NCBI GenBank assembly: GCA_017469525.1
Contig: JAFUGG010000004.1
Span: 49,367 to 113,366 of the forward strand
Direction of reading: 5' to 3'
Length of the DNA: 64,000 bases
From: Bacteroidaceae bacterium
GTDB taxonomy: Bacteria > Bacteroidota > Bacteroidia > Bacteroidales > Bacteroidaceae
Shown here: one piece after another, positions 1 to 8,742 of the stretch
Numbering within the stretch: the first letter of the stretch is position 1
Layout: each line of letters starts with the position of its first letter
Position numbers and translations under genes: made by a program
The notes under the pieces: model-generated
What the model saw: only the letters and a program-made list of their open reading frames with translations
What the model was told of the DNA's origin: nothing
The model's database searches: none

Positions 1-1662
1 GATATGGACCTGGAACAGGAGCGCGGCATCACCATAAAGAGCCACGCCATCCAGATGGAGTACACCCTGGAGGGAAAGAAATACGTCCTCAACCTCATCG
101 ACACGCCGGGACACGTGGACTTCAGCTACGAAGTGAGCCGAAGCATAGCTGCCTGCGAGGGCGCTCTCTTGGTGGTCGATGCCACGCAAGGCGTGCAGGC
201 ACAGACCATTAGCAACCTCTACATGGCCATCGACCACGACTTGGAAATTATCCCCGTCATCAATAAATGCGACATGCCAAACGCTATGCCGGAAGAGGTG
301 GAGGATGAAATCGTCGACCTCATCGGTTGCAAGCGCGAGGAAATCATCCGTGCCAGTGGCAAGACAGGCATGGGAGTGGAGGAGATACTGCGTGCCGTAG
401 TGGAGCGCATCCCTTGTCCAAAGGGCGACGAAAAGGCTCCGCTGCAAGCCCTTATCTTTGACTCGGTGTTCAACTCCTTCCGCGGCATCATCGCCTACTT
501 CAAGATAGTGAACGGCACAATGCGCAGCGGCGACACGGTGCAGTTCATCAACACCGGCAAGGAGTACAAGGCCGACGAGATAGGCGTGCTCAAGATGGAC
601 ATGGTGCCGCGTCAGGTGCTGACGTGCGGCGACGTGGGCTACATCGTGTCGGGCATTAAGACAGCCACGGAAGTAAAGGTGGGCGATACGATTACCACCG
701 TGGAGAACCCCTGCAAGGAGGCCATCGCAGGTTTCGAGGAGGTGAAGCCGATGGTCTTTGCCGGTGTCTATCCCATAGAGACTGAGGACTTCGAGAACCT
801 CCGCGCCTCGCTCGAGAAATTACAGCTCAATGATGCCAGCCTCACGTTCCAACCCGAAAGCTCTGTGGCACTTGGCTTCGGCTTCCGCTGCGGCTTCCTC
901 GGACTGCTACACATGGAAATCATTCAAGAGAGACTCGACCGCGAGTTCGACATGGACGTCATCACCACCGTCCCCAACGTCTCGTACCTCGTCTACGACA
1001 AGCAGGGCAACGTCCAGGAAGTGCATAACCCAAGCGGTATGCCCGACCAGACGCTCATCGACCACATCGAGGAACCCTACATCCATGCTTCCATCATCAC
1101 GACGGCAAACTTCATCGGCCCCATCATGACGCTTTGCCTCGGCAAGCGAGGCGAGCTGCTCAAGCAGGAATACATCAGTGGCAACCGCGTGGAACTGCAA
1201 TACGCCATGCCTTTGGGCGAAATCGTCATCGACTTCTACGACAAGCTCAAGAGCATCTCGAAGGGCTATGCCTCCTTCGACTACCATCAGGACGGCTACC
1301 GACCCAGCAAGCTCGTCAAGATGGACATCCTGCTCAATGGCGAGCCCGTCGATGCGCTCTCCACGCTGACGCATTTCGACAACGCCGAAAGCTTTGGTCG
1401 CCGTATGTGCGAGAAGCTGAAAGAACTCCTGCCACGCCAGCAGTTCGACATCGCAATACAGGCCGCCATCGGAGCCAAGATAATAGCCCGCGAGACGGTG
1501 AAGCAAGTCAGGAAGGACGTGCTGGCAAAGTGCTACGGCGGCGACGTGAGCCGTAAACGCAAACTGCTCGAGAAGCAGAAGAAAGGCAAGAAGCGCATGA
1601 AGCAGATAGGCAACGTGCAGGTTCCGCAGAAAGCGTTCCTCGCCGTGCTGAAACTCGACTAA
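1..1662 (+). CDS. lepA: Elongation factor 4 (LepA), 5' end cut by window edge
   Basis: Translation-factor GTPase that acts on the ribosome (back-translocation / initiation quality control). The frame is open from base 1 (GAT) and there is no start, so the P-loop and roughly the first 40-45 residues lie outside the window. Counting from the first codon, RGITI (switch region) is at 8-12, DTPGH (G3) at 34-38 and NKCD (G4) at 88-91. These are followed by domain II, the EF-G-like domains and the LepA-specific C-terminal domain ending in the lysine-rich [20 protein letters not shown] stretch. The 553 visible codons plus the missing part match the usual ~595-600 residues. The next gene starts 33 nt later on the same strand. 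Confidence 0.97.
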   Translation, partial: DMDLEQERGITIKSHAIQMEYTLEGKKYVLNLIDTPGHVDFSYEVSRSIAACEGALLVVDATQGVQAQTISNLYMAIDHDLEIIPVINKCDMPNAMPEEVEDEIVDLIGCKREEIIRASGKTGMGVEEILRAVVERIPCPKGDEKAPLQALIFDSVFNSFRGIIAYFKIVNGTMRSGDTVQFINTGKEYKADEIGVLKMDMVPRQVLTCGDVGYIVSGIKTATEVKVGDTITTVENPCKEAIAGFEEVKPMVFAGVYPIETEDFENLRASLEKLQLNDASLTFQPESSVALGFGFRCGFLGLLHMEIIQERLDREFDMDVITTVPNVSYLVYDKQGNVQEVHNPSGMPDQTLIDHIEEPYIHASIITTANFIGPIMTLCLGKRGELLKQEYISGNRVELQYAMPLGEIVIDFYDKLKSISKGYASFDYHQDGYRPSKLVKMDILLNGEPVDALSTLTHFDNAESFGRRMCEKLKELLPRQQFDIAIQAAIGAKIIARETVKQVRKDVLAKCYGGDVSRKRKLLEKQKKGKKRMKQIGNVQVPQKAFLAVLKLD

Positions 1663-1695
1663 ACATACCAGTGAACGGCTTAAAAGGTAAAAGAT

Positions 1696-2343
1696 ATGAT
1701 GGATCGACGTAAAGACATTGCCAGGGAAATATCCCGCATATACTGCCCTCTGACTCCGCTTGGTGTCGATATGCTGGCGAGTATCCTCGTTCCGATGAAG
1801 TTCCAAAAGGGAGATACCATCCTCAAGGAAGGTAGCGTGTGCAACGCACTGTACTTCGTCGACAAAGGAATGGTGCGGCAGTACTACTACAAGAACAAGA
1901 AAGACGTCACAGAGCACTTCTCCTTCGAAGGCCGAATAGTATTCTGCATAGAGAGCTTGCTCAAGCAGGAACCCAGCCGTCTGATTGTGGAGGCTCTGGA
2001 GAACACCACTCTCTATGCCATTCCCTATGAGACGCTGCTCGGCCTCATGGTGCGCAACCAGGAGATGGAGATGCTCTATCGGAAGATACTGGAGCACGTG
2101 GCCATCAGCAGCCAAGAACATGCCGACAGTCAGCGCTTCGAGAATGCTGCAGAACGTTACGAGAGGCTGCTCAGGGAGAAACCGGAGATTGTCCTCAGAG
2201 CCCCGATGGTTCACATAGCCAGTTTCCTGCAGATGACTCCGGAGACACTCAGCCGCGTCCGCGGTGCAAGCGCAGGAGCTGCAAAAACCAACCCGCCCCG
2301 AGAACTGACCGACCCATGGTGGACAAGAACTAATACCAAATAA
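1696..2343 (+). CDS. Crp/Fnr-family transcriptional regulator
   Basis: A 215-residue protein with a cyclic-nucleotide-binding-like beta roll over about residues 25-120 (FQKGDTILKEGSVCNALYFV, then DKGMVRQYYY and EHFSFEGRIVF). A short helix-turn-helix follows near 185-205 (VHIASFLQMTPETLSRVRG). This is the usual Bacteroidetes Crp-like layout. The cAMP-contacting residues are not clearly conserved, so the ligand is unknown. The tail after the recognition helix (about 25 residues, rich in Ala, Pro and Thr, ending PWWTRTNTK) is not typical of the family and may be a frameshifted or newly added end. It lies between lepA and hpt. Two adjacent ATG codons start it. Confidence 0.8.
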   Translation: MMDRRKDIAREISRIYCPLTPLGVDMLASILVPMKFQKGDTILKEGSVCNALYFVDKGMVRQYYYKNKKDVTEHFSFEGRIVFCIESLLKQEPSRLIVEALENTTLYAIPYETLLGLMVRNQEMEMLYRKILEHVAISSQEHADSQRFENAAERYERLLREKPEIVLRAPMVHIASFLQMTPETLSRVRGASAGAAKTNPPRELTDPWWTRTNTK

Positions 2344-2355
2344 ACACTAAAAGCA

Positions 2356-2898
2356 ATGCAGAGAAAAAGAATCATCAAGGTGAAGGACAAATCCTTCACC
2401 ATCTCTATATCCGAGAGAGCTCTTAAACGACAGATAAAGCGAGTGGCCGATGAAATCAACCGCGACTACGAAGGCAAGAACCCAATCTTCCTTGCCGTCC
2501 TCAACGGCTCCTTCATCTTCGCTGCCGACCTGCTCCGCGAAATCAACTTAGCATGCGAAATCTCCTTCGTCAAGCTCTCATCCTACGAAGGCGTAAACTC
2601 GACTGGCACCATACACGAACTCATCGGACTCAACACCAACATCACAGGCCGACCAGTCATTATCGTGGAGGACATAGTCGATACAGGTCTGACCATAGCA
2701 CGCATGCTCGAGACACTCAAAGGGCATAATCCCGAAAGCATCGACATCTGTACGCTCCTGCTCAAACCAAGCAAGCTGCAGGTCAACCTCAACATACGCT
2801 ACTGCTGCAGGCAAATACCCGACGACTTCGTACTAGGCTATGGCCTTGACTACGACGGATTCGGCAGAAATACGAAAGACTTATACACTATCATATAA
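2356..2898 (+). CDS. hpt: Hypoxanthine phosphoribosyltransferase
   Basis: Purine salvage enzyme joining hypoxanthine or guanine to PRPP in the cytoplasm. The 180-residue length is normal. The PRPP-binding loop VIIVEDIVDTGLT is at residues 101-113, and the N-terminal VLNGSFIFAADL segment (about 48-59) is typical. The stop codon TAA shares one base with the adk start (TAATG), so hpt and adk are translationally coupled. Both genes serve purine nucleotide metabolism. Confidence 0.95.
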   Translation: MQRKRIIKVKDKSFTISISERALKRQIKRVADEINRDYEGKNPIFLAVLNGSFIFAADLLREINLACEISFVKLSSYEGVNSTGTIHELIGLNTNITGRPVIIVEDIVDTGLTIARMLETLKGHNPESIDICTLLLKPSKLQVNLNIRYCCRQIPDDFVLGYGLDYDGFGRNTKDLYTII

Positions 2899-3476
2899 TG
2901 AAGAACATCATCATTTTTGGTGCCCCGGGCTCAGGCAAGGGCACCTACAGCGACGAGATTGTAACGAGGTACGGAATGGGGCACATCAGCACGGGCGACG
3001 TGCTGCGTGCCGAAATCAAGAACGGAACAGAGCTTGGCAAGATTGCCCAAGGCTATATCTCCAACGGCCAACTCATCCCCGACAACCTTATGATAGAGAT
3101 TCTTGCCAAGACCTACGACGCTCAGCCGGCAGGCAAGGGCGTCATCTTCGACGGCTTCCCCCGTACGATTGCTCAGGCCGAAGCCCTAAAGAAGATGCTT
3201 CAGGAGCGTGGTCACGAGCTGGGCATCATGATAGAACTGGTAGTCGAGGAGGACATCCTGATGTTCCGTCTGCTTCGCCGTGCCCAGGAGCAAGGCCGTG
3301 AGGACGACAACGAGGAGACCATCAAGAAGCGTTTCGATGTCTATCACAACCAGACAGCTCCCCTCATCGAATGGTTTGAGAAGGAAGGTATACGTCACAC
3401 ATTCCGCTGGGCAGACAATCCCACCAAGGAAGGTATGCTGGCATCCATCTTTGCCTTCCTCGATACATTGAAATAG
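2898..3476 (+). CDS. adk: Adenylate kinase
   Basis: Interconverts ATP + AMP and 2 ADP. P-loop GAPGSGKG at residues 8-15, then the NMP-binding STGDVLRAEI segment and FDGFPRT. At 192 residues it is the short form with a minimal LID, as in many Bacteroidetes. It starts one base inside the hpt stop codon. It is followed by a 150-nt gap filled with heptamer repeats before obgE. Confidence 0.96.
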   Translation: MKNIIIFGAPGSGKGTYSDEIVTRYGMGHISTGDVLRAEIKNGTELGKIAQGYISNGQLIPDNLMIEILAKTYDAQPAGKGVIFDGFPRTIAQAEALKKMLQERGHELGIMIELVVEEDILMFRLLRRAQEQGREDDNEETIKKRFDVYHNQTAPLIEWFEKEGIRHTFRWADNPTKEGMLASIFAFLDTLK

Positions 3477-3537
3477 TTGTAAGTGGTTAGCGGTTAGAGG
3501 AATGTTGGGGAAGTTGATGAGAATCCAAAGCTATTCT

Positions 3538-3628
3538 CTAACCTCTAACCTCTAACCACCAACCTCTAACCACTAACCTCTAACCACTAACCTCTAACCA
3601 CCAACCACTAACCACCAACCACTAACCA
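3538..3628 (+). repeat. Heptamer array CTAACCW, 13 units, ending in the obgE start codon
   Basis: Thirteen consecutive 7-nt units (CTAACCT, CTAACCA, CCAACCT, CCAACCA) fill 3538-3628. The last A is the A of the obgE ATG. Three inverted units (GTGGTTAGCGGTTAGAGG) lie at 3483-3500, so the transcript could fold into a long stem. No protein-coding function is seen here. Confidence 0.9.
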
Positions 3629-4806
3629 TGGCAGAAAGTAACTTCGTAGATTACGTCAAAATCTGCTGTCGCTCGGGTAAGGGCGGCCGCGGCTCTATGC
3701 ACATGCACAGGGCGAAGTACGTCCCAAACGGAGGACCGGATGGCGGCGACGGCGGGCGAGGCGGACACGTCTATCTGCGTGGCAACCACAACTACTGGAC
3801 GCTTCTGCACCTTCGCTACAAGCGTCACGTCTTTGCCGGACACGGAGGCAACGGCGGTCCCAGCGGCAGTACAGGTGCTGATGGCGAGGACAGATACATC
3901 GATGTGCCTTGCGGAACCGTCGTCTATGATGCCGAGACAGGCGAGTACATCTGCGACGTGACCAGCGACGGACAGGTCGTGATGCTTCTCAAGGGCGGTC
4001 GTGGCGGCATGGGCAACAAGCACTTTGCCACCGCCACCAACCAGGCTCCGCGTTATGCCCAGCCGGGCGAGCCGATGCTGGAGCGTACCATTATTCTCGA
4101 GCTGAAGCTGCTTGCCGACGTCGGTCTCGTTGGATTTCCCAATGCAGGCAAGAGCACGCTGCTCAGCTCCCTGTCCAGCGCGAGGCCGAAGATAGCAGGT
4201 TATCCCTTTACGACGATGGAGCCGTCCCTCGGCATCGTGCCATACAGAAACGGACAGTCCTTCGTGATGGCAGACATTCCGGGCATCATCGAAGGCGCTT
4301 CCGAAGGTCGTGGCTTGGGACTTCGCTTCCTGCGTCACATCGAACGCAACTCCCTGTTGCTCTTCATGGTGCCAGGCGATACGGACGACATTAGGCATGA
4401 GTACGAGGTGCTCCTTGGCGAGTTGCGCAACTTCAATCCCGAGATGCTCGACAAGCAAAGGGTGCTTGCCATCACGAAGAGCGACCTCCTGGACGACGAG
4501 CTACAGCAGATGCTCTCCGACGACCTGCCTTCCGACCTGCCTCACATCTTCATCAGCGCAGTCACGGGAAGCGGCTTGGACGAACTGAAAGACATCCTCT
4601 GGAAGGCACTCAACAGCGAGAGCAACAAGTTGGCAGCCATCACGCAGCAAGAGACAATAGTCCATCGCAACAAGGACCTCGCTTCCTTCCGTCAGGAGCT
4701 GCTCGATGAAGGCGAAGACGAAGAGATTGAAATCCTGGATGCTGATGCCATCGAGGATGTGGATGAGTCGGAAGACTATATCTATGTCGAGGATGATGAG
4801 TCGTAA
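3628..4806 (+). CDS. obgE: Obg-family GTPase (ribosome assembly)
   Basis: Large-subunit ribosome assembly GTPase. The glycine-rich Obg fold covers about residues 1-160 ([20 protein letters not shown]). The G domain follows, with P-loop GFPNAGKST at 169-177, DIPG at 216-219 and TKSD for base recognition. A very acidic C-terminal tail follows ([19 protein letters not shown] onward). The 392-residue length is normal for Bacteroidetes. The ATG is directly preceded by a heptamer array. The 3' end overlaps the pgeF start by 14 nt. Confidence 0.96.
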   Translation: MAESNFVDYVKICCRSGKGGRGSMHMHRAKYVPNGGPDGGDGGRGGHVYLRGNHNYWTLLHLRYKRHVFAGHGGNGGPSGSTGADGEDRYIDVPCGTVVYDAETGEYICDVTSDGQVVMLLKGGRGGMGNKHFATATNQAPRYAQPGEPMLERTIILELKLLADVGLVGFPNAGKSTLLSSLSSARPKIAGYPFTTMEPSLGIVPYRNGQSFVMADIPGIIEGASEGRGLGLRFLRHIERNSLLLFMVPGDTDDIRHEYEVLLGELRNFNPEMLDKQRVLAITKSDLLDDELQQMLSDDLPSDLPHIFISAVTGSGLDELKDILWKALNSESNKLAAITQQETIVHRNKDLASFRQELLDEGEDEEIEILDADAIEDVDESEDYIYVEDDES

Positions 4807-5491
4807 TGTCATAATATACGATACTCCCTCGTGGCTTACGGCATTCACGACGGGCAGGGGCAGGGGGGTAGAGGATGTGGGGCTTCGGCTTGAGGACCTT
4901 GCTCTGCCGCGGCAGACACATTCCGACCACGTCCTTTTCGTCACGGAAGCGGGGCGGCCGGAGGACACCGATGCCGTCATCACAGACAAACCAGGCCTGT
5001 GTGTCTGCGTGAAGACAGCCGACTGCATTCCTGTCCTTCTTTATGACTCCCGCCAGCGTGTCGTTGCAGCCGTCCATGCGGGATGGCGAGGCACAGTCAG
5101 CCGTATCGTGCAGAAGACGATAGAGCAGATGCATCCCGTCAGCCCGACAGACCTCCATGCAATCATCGGCCCGGGCATTTCGCTTGAATGGTTCGAGGTG
5201 GGCGACGAGGTCTATGAGGCTTTCCAAGCAGCAGGGTTTCCGATGGAAAGGGTGGCCCCCTCCAAACCTCCCCGAGGGGAGGCTTTCCATTTCTCCCCCT
5301 CGGGGGAGTCTGAAAGGGGCCGTCTTCACATCGATCTCTGGGAGGCAAACAAGTGGCTCCTCGAGGAGATGGGCGTGAGCGACATATATATAGAAGGTAC
5401 GTGCACGTGTAGTTCGATGGACTTCTACAGCGCTCGCCGCGAGACTATCAACACGGGGCGAAACTACAATGGAATCTTTATCAGTTCATAG
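4793..5491 (+). CDS. pgeF: Purine nucleoside phosphorylase / laccase-domain protein (PgeF/YfiH type)
   Basis: Cu/Zn-binding laccase-fold enzyme; the family cleaves purine nucleosides and edits peptidoglycan precursors. Visible motifs are [16 protein letters not shown] and HAGWRGT (His and Cys metal ligands). The start is ATG 4793 (or 4796), overlapping the obgE end; an earlier in-frame ATG at 4706 would add obgE-encoded sequence with no homology. Between MERVA and [11 protein letters not shown] the protein carries an extra Pro/Ser/Gly-rich stretch of about 22-25 residues, encoded by a GC-rich double hairpin (5254-5321). The last codons and the TAG stop (5489-5491) lie in the first heptamer of the next repeat array. 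Confidence 0.9.
   Translation: MMSRNVIIYDTPSWLTAFTTGRGRGVEDVGLRLEDLALPRQTHSDHVLFVTEAGRPEDTDAVITDKPGLCVCVKTADCIPVLLYDSRQRVVAAVHAGWRGTVSRIVQKTIEQMHPVSPTDLHAIIGPGISLEWFEVGDEVYEAFQAAGFPMERVAPSKPPRGEAFHFSPSGESERGRLHIDLWEANKWLLEEMGVSDIYIEGTCTCSSMDFYSARRETINTGRNYNGIFISS
5254..5321 (+). repeat. GC-rich double-hairpin element inside pgeF
   Basis: 68 nt bounded by the inverted ends GGCCCC (5254-5259) and GGGGCC (5316-5321). Inside are two perfect palindromes, CCTCCCCGAGGGGAGG and CTCCCCCTCGGGGGAG. The layout resembles a REP doublet (REPIN-like). It is read through in frame as part of PgeF. A related GC-rich hairpin lies between genes at 7262-7310. Confidence 0.8.
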
Positions 5492-5542
5492 TCCATAGTC
5501 CATAGTTCATAGTCCGTAGTTCATAGTCCGTAGTTCATAGTT
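5487..5542 (+). repeat. Heptamer array CATAGTY, 8 units
   Basis: Eight contiguous 7-nt units (CATAGTC, CATAGTT, CGTAGTT). The pgeF stop codon is inside the first unit, and the array ends 5 nt before the M23 peptidase ATG. The same unit recurs after ffh (8710-8737) and folD (9613-9640). Confidence 0.9.
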
Positions 5543-5547
5543 AAGAG

Positions 5548-6180
5548 ATGAATAGAATATTACTTTGCCTACTTCTTCAATGGTCAATGTTCAATATTGA
5601 ATGTTCAATGATTTACGCTCAGGACGAGAAGGTTGACATTGACGAGTGGCAGGTGATGAAGGTGGAGGCTGCGAAAGACCCATTTGAGAAGCGCGACCAG
5701 TTCACGATAAACTTTGCCAACTATACAAAGGAGGAGTGGCACTATCCCTTGCCGGGAGCCCGAGTGACGAGTCCTTTCGGAGGCGAGCGGCATCATGGCG
5801 GGACAGACATCAAGACCTTCGCTGGCGACACGACAAGGGCTGCTTTCCCTGGAGAGGTCATTCTCTCCGGTCCTTATTTTGCCTATGGGAACTGTGTCAT
5901 CCTGCGTCATGCCAACGGGTTGGAGACGCTCTACAGCCATCACTCGCGCAATCTGGTCAAGGTGGGGCAGTGGCTCCAGCCGGGCGACCCCGTCGGCATA
6001 GAAGGCAGAACAGGAAGAGCTACCGGCGACCACCTCCACTTCGAGACGCGCGTCAAGGGGCAGGCATTCGATTCGTCGCGCATCTTCGACCACGAATCGG
6101 GCAAACTCATCAGGCAAGTCTTTGTTGTCACGAAGCAAAAGAACGGCACCCTGAAGTTCGCATCGCAAAAGGTAAAGTAA
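5548..6180 (+). CDS. M23-family peptidoglycan endopeptidase (LytM domain)
   Basis: Secreted zinc metallopeptidase that cuts peptidoglycan cross-links in the periplasm. The LytM domain has the HxxxD ligands H83 and D87 (HGGTD) and the HxH pair H162/H164 (DHLHFETR), so it looks active. The N terminus is a signal peptide (MNRILLCLLL...YAQ). Its second half, QWSMFNIECSM, is encoded by five heptamers (5577-5611) of a family that is elsewhere intergenic. The 210-residue length is normal for a single-domain enzyme. Confidence 0.88.
   Translation: MNRILLCLLLQWSMFNIECSMIYAQDEKVDIDEWQVMKVEAAKDPFEKRDQFTINFANYTKEEWHYPLPGARVTSPFGGERHHGGTDIKTFAGDTTRAAFPGEVILSGPYFAYGNCVILRHANGLETLYSHHSRNLVKVGQWLQPGDPVGIEGRTGRATGDHLHFETRVKGQAFDSSRIFDHESGKLIRQVFVVTKQKNGTLKFASQKVK
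5577..5611 (+). repeat. Heptamer array TCAATGN, 5 units, inside the M23 signal peptide
   Basis: Units TCAATGG, TCAATGT, TCAATAT, TGAATGT and TCAATGA follow without gaps and are translated in frame. The reverse complement of this unit (CCATTGA) forms the arrays in aspC (53132-53159) and at the lptF/ribBA junction (55484-55532). Confidence 0.85.
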
Positions 6181-6344
6181 TACCCACTATCGGGATTGTA
6201 TTAAATCTTGCAATTGCAAGCATAAATGGTAACATATTAGAGTCATGCGGGCAGGAAGATGCTTTGTCCGTTGCTGCGGCTTGTGATGTCTCATAGTTCC
6301 TAATTTATTGGTTAATATTGCTTTTATTTCCACCAATTTCACAC

Positions 6345-6410
6345 GAGAAGTTTTCAAACGCGACACAAGAAGTTTTCAAACTTCACGTGTGAACTTTTGA
6401 AAGACCTCAC
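6345..6410 (+). repeat. 22-nt tandem array, 3 degenerate units
   Basis: Units at 6345-6366, 6367-6388 and 6389-6410 share the pattern rAGAAGTTTTCAAAC, the third as GTGAACTTTTGAAAG. The dyad GAAGTTTTCAAACTTC is visible in the second unit. The sequence is related to the 12953-13034 array. Confidence 0.7.
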
Positions 6411-6615
6411 GTCGAGTCAGCAAAATCGACGTAAAAATTAAATCATGATTCCCTTACTTCTTTGATTACAAAGGCAGGCTGTTTTTAGCGGACAGCAATA
6501 ACTGGTTAATTATGTACGCGTGCGGATGAACAGGAGAATGTGTCGTGGCAAACGGTGGGAAACGGTGCCTGCACATGGCAAACTGCCAAAATGTGTAGAA
6601 ATTGTGCAGCGTAAA

Positions 6616-6646
6616 TTGTCAGATAACAAAATTCTTCGTACCTTTG
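6616..6646 (+). promoter_or_regulatory. Bacteroidetes-type promoter for the esterase gene
   Basis: TTG at 6616-6618, a 20-nt spacer, then TACCTTTG at 6639-6646, matching the -33/-7 consensus of the Bacteroidetes primary sigma factor. It lies 24 nt upstream of the ATG at 6671, which supports that start over an in-frame ATG at 6602 that lies upstream of the promoter. Confidence 0.65.
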
Positions 6647-6670
6647 CACGCGAATATTTCGTGCGAGTCA

Positions 6671-7261
6671 ATGAAGAAGGTGCTCTACATACACGGATTT
6701 GCCTCAGCCGGCAGCACTGGTTCGGCCACGCAGATGCGCAATCACCTCTACCCTAAGGGCGTGCAGGTGGTGAGCCCTGATGTGCCCGTGGACCCCGTCG
6801 AGGCCATCCGCTTCCTGAGGAAACTTGTGGCAAACGAGCAGCCGGACCTCATCGTGGCAACCAGCATGGGAGCCATGTATGCCGAACAACTCAGGGGACG
6901 GAAGCGCATTCTGGTCAATCCATCGTTCCACATGGCTCGTCTGTTGACCTTCCGAGGCCTGGGGCGCCGTGAGTTCCGCAACAAGAGGCAGGACGGACAG
7001 ACAGAGTTTAAGGTTGACAAGGCTATGATTCAGGCCTTCCAGCAGGTAGAGAAGGAGAGTTTCAAGGACATTGACGCCAGGGAGAAAGCCCTCGTGTGGG
7101 GTCTCTTTGGCACGCAGGACAAGCTCGTCAACTGCCAGAGCGACTTCCTAAAACACTATGGGAAGGAGCAGATGCAGCTCTTCGAGGGGGAACACTTCCT
7201 CAACGACAAGGTGCTGAGCAAGGTGGTGATGCCGCTCGTGGAAATGACCCTCGGCCTCTAA
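6671..7261 (+). CDS. YqiA-like alpha/beta-hydrolase (esterase)
   Basis: Small cytoplasmic alpha/beta hydrolase of the YqiA/UPF0227 type, 196 residues, substrate unknown. VLYIHGFAS near the N terminus forms the oxyanion region, ATSMG puts the nucleophile at Ser65, and FEGEHFLNDK near the C terminus supplies the catalytic His. The GLFGTQDKLV segment carries the likely acid. The start at 6671 follows a good promoter by 24 nt. It is followed by a GC-rich hairpin and a heptamer array before ffh. Confidence 0.75.
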   Translation: MKKVLYIHGFASAGSTGSATQMRNHLYPKGVQVVSPDVPVDPVEAIRFLRKLVANEQPDLIVATSMGAMYAEQLRGRKRILVNPSFHMARLLTFRGLGRREFRNKRQDGQTEFKVDKAMIQAFQQVEKESFKDIDAREKALVWGLFGTQDKLVNCQSDFLKHYGKEQMQLFEGEHFLNDKVLSKVVMPLVEMTLGL

Positions 7262-7310
7262 CCCCTCGCCCCCCCAACCCCCTTCAGGGGGGAGGGAGAG
7301 GGAGAGGGAA
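7262..7310 (+). repeat. GC-rich intergenic hairpin element
   Basis: A C-tract arm, a TTCA loop and a G-tract arm (CCCCCTTCAGGGGGG), followed by GGGAGAGGGAGAGGG. It follows the esterase stop directly. It resembles the pgeF insert in composition and hairpin style, and could also stop transcription. Confidence 0.55.
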
Positions 7311-7326
7311 TGATGAATTCGTAAAT

Positions 7327-7362
7327 AAATAGTAAATTGTAAATCGTCAAATAGTAAATTAC
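7327..7362 (+). repeat. Heptamer array AAATNGT upstream of ffh
   Basis: Units AAATAGT, AAATTGT, AAATCGT, then an 8-nt CAAATAGT and AAATTAC, ending 4 nt before the ffh ATG. The same family lies before the first cstA (21291-21347) and at 49282-49317. Confidence 0.75.
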
Positions 7363-7366
7363 ATCG

Positions 7367-8707
7367 ATGTTTGAAAACTTAAGCGAACGGCTCGAGCGGT
7401 CGTTCAAGATACTGAAAGGTGAAGGCAAGATAACCGAGATTAATGTTGCAGAAACGCTTAAGGACGTGCGTCGCGCTCTGCTCGATGCCGACGTCAACTA
7501 CAAGGTAGCAAAGTCATTTACCGATACTGTCAAGCAGAAAGCGCTGGGACAGAACGTACTGACGGCCATTAAGCCACAGCAGCTAATGGTGAAGATTGTG
7601 CACGACGAGTTGGCCGAGCTGATGGGCGGAGAAACTACCGACATGAACCTCAAAGGCCATCCGGCCATCATCCTCATGGCCGGTCTGAATGGTGCAGGTA
7701 AGACCACGATGAGCGGCAAGCTGGCAAAGCTGCTCAAGGAAAAGCGGGGCAAGAATCCTCTCCTTGCCGCCTGCGACACCTTCCGTCCTGCAGCCATGGA
7801 GCAGCTGCGTGTTCTGGGCGAACAGGTGGGCGTTCCCGTTCATCTGGAAGAAGGTGCAACCGACCCCGTGCTCGTCGCAAGGAATGCCATCCAGCATGCC
7901 AAGGCTCAGGGATTCGATGTGCTCATCATCGACACGGCAGGTCGTCAAGCTGTCGACGAGGAACTGATGCAGCAGATACAAGACATACGAGATGCCGTCC
8001 AGCCCGACGAGATACTGTTCGTCGTGGACGCCATGACAGGTCAGGATGCCGTGAATACGGCAAAAGAGTTTAATGACAGGTTGGACTACACGGGCGTCAT
8101 CCTCACCAAGCTCGATGGCGATACACGAGGTGGTGCTGCGCTCAGCATCAGAAGTGTCGTCAATAAGCCCATCAAGTTCGTCGGCACAGGCGAGAAGATG
8201 GAGGCGCTCGATCCGTTCCACCCAAGCCGTATGGCAGACAGAATCCTTGGCATGGGCGACATCGTCTCGCTCGTCGAGAGGGCTCAGGAGCAATACGACG
8301 AGGAAGAGGCTCGCCGTCTGGAAAGGAAAATCAAGAAGAACCAGTTCGACTTCAACGACTTCTATGGTCAGATACAACAAATAAAGAAGATGGGTAGCCT
8401 CAAGGACTTGGCTGGCATGATACCAGGCGTCGGCAAGGCTATCAAAGATGTGGACATCGACGACAACGCCTTCAAGAACATCGAAGCCATCATCCTCAGC
8501 ATGACACCCAGCGAGCGAACCCATCCCGAATGCCTCAATACAAGTCGCAGGATGCGACTGGCAAAGGGCTCTGGCACCAACATACAGGAGGTGAACAAGC
8601 TCATCAAGCAGTTCGACCAGACGCGCAAGATGATGAAGCTCGTCACGGATAAAAGCAAGATGCAACAAATGGCCGCCATGATGAAAGGCGGAATGCCAAG
8701 AGTGTAG
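7367..8707 (+). CDS. ffh: Signal recognition particle protein Ffh
   Basis: SRP54 GTPase that binds 4.5S RNA and signal sequences of nascent membrane proteins. The N-domain helical bundle covers about residues 1-95. The G domain has P-loop GLNGAGKT at 106-113, then DTFRPAA, DTAGR and TKLDGDTRGG. The M domain ends in a methionine-rich tail (KMQQMAAMMKGGMPRV). The 446-residue length is normal. A CATAGTT array separates it from folD. Confidence 0.97.
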   Translation: MFENLSERLERSFKILKGEGKITEINVAETLKDVRRALLDADVNYKVAKSFTDTVKQKALGQNVLTAIKPQQLMVKIVHDELAELMGGETTDMNLKGHPAIILMAGLNGAGKTTMSGKLAKLLKEKRGKNPLLAACDTFRPAAMEQLRVLGEQVGVPVHLEEGATDPVLVARNAIQHAKAQGFDVLIIDTAGRQAVDEELMQQIQDIRDAVQPDEILFVVDAMTGQDAVNTAKEFNDRLDYTGVILTKLDGDTRGGAALSIRSVVNKPIKFVGTGEKMEALDPFHPSRMADRILGMGDIVSLVERAQEQYDEEEARRLERKIKKNQFDFNDFYGQIQQIKKMGSLKDLAGMIPGVGKAIKDVDIDDNAFKNIEAIILSMTPSERTHPECLNTSRRMRLAKGSGTNIQEVNKLIKQFDQTRKMMKLVTDKSKMQQMAAMMKGGMPRV

Positions 8708-8709
8708 TG

Positions 8710-8737
8710 CATAGTTCATAATTCATAGTTCATAGTT
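8710..8737 (+). repeat. Heptamer array CATAGTT, 4 units
   Basis: CATAGTT, CATAATT, CATAGTT, CATAGTT between the ffh stop (8705-8707) and the folD ATG (8743). It fills almost the whole gap. Confidence 0.85.
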
Positions 8738-8742
8738 AAAAG

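Larger units (their letters stand above)
6181..6670. other. 490-nt non-coding gap with one 22-nt repeat array and a promoter
   Basis: I find no credible gene here. It holds a degenerate 22-nt array (6345-6410) and a promoter match (6616-6646) in front of the esterase gene. The remainder is AT-rich and unassigned. Confidence 0.6.

Noticed and set aside
907..2214. 435-codon - strand open frame spanning lepA and the regulator gene
   Set aside because: It crosses two well-supported + strand genes and matches nothing.
3483..3560. Classical rho-independent terminator after adk
   Set aside because: The inverted heptamers can pair, but there is no T-tract and the loop is long; better described as a repeat array.
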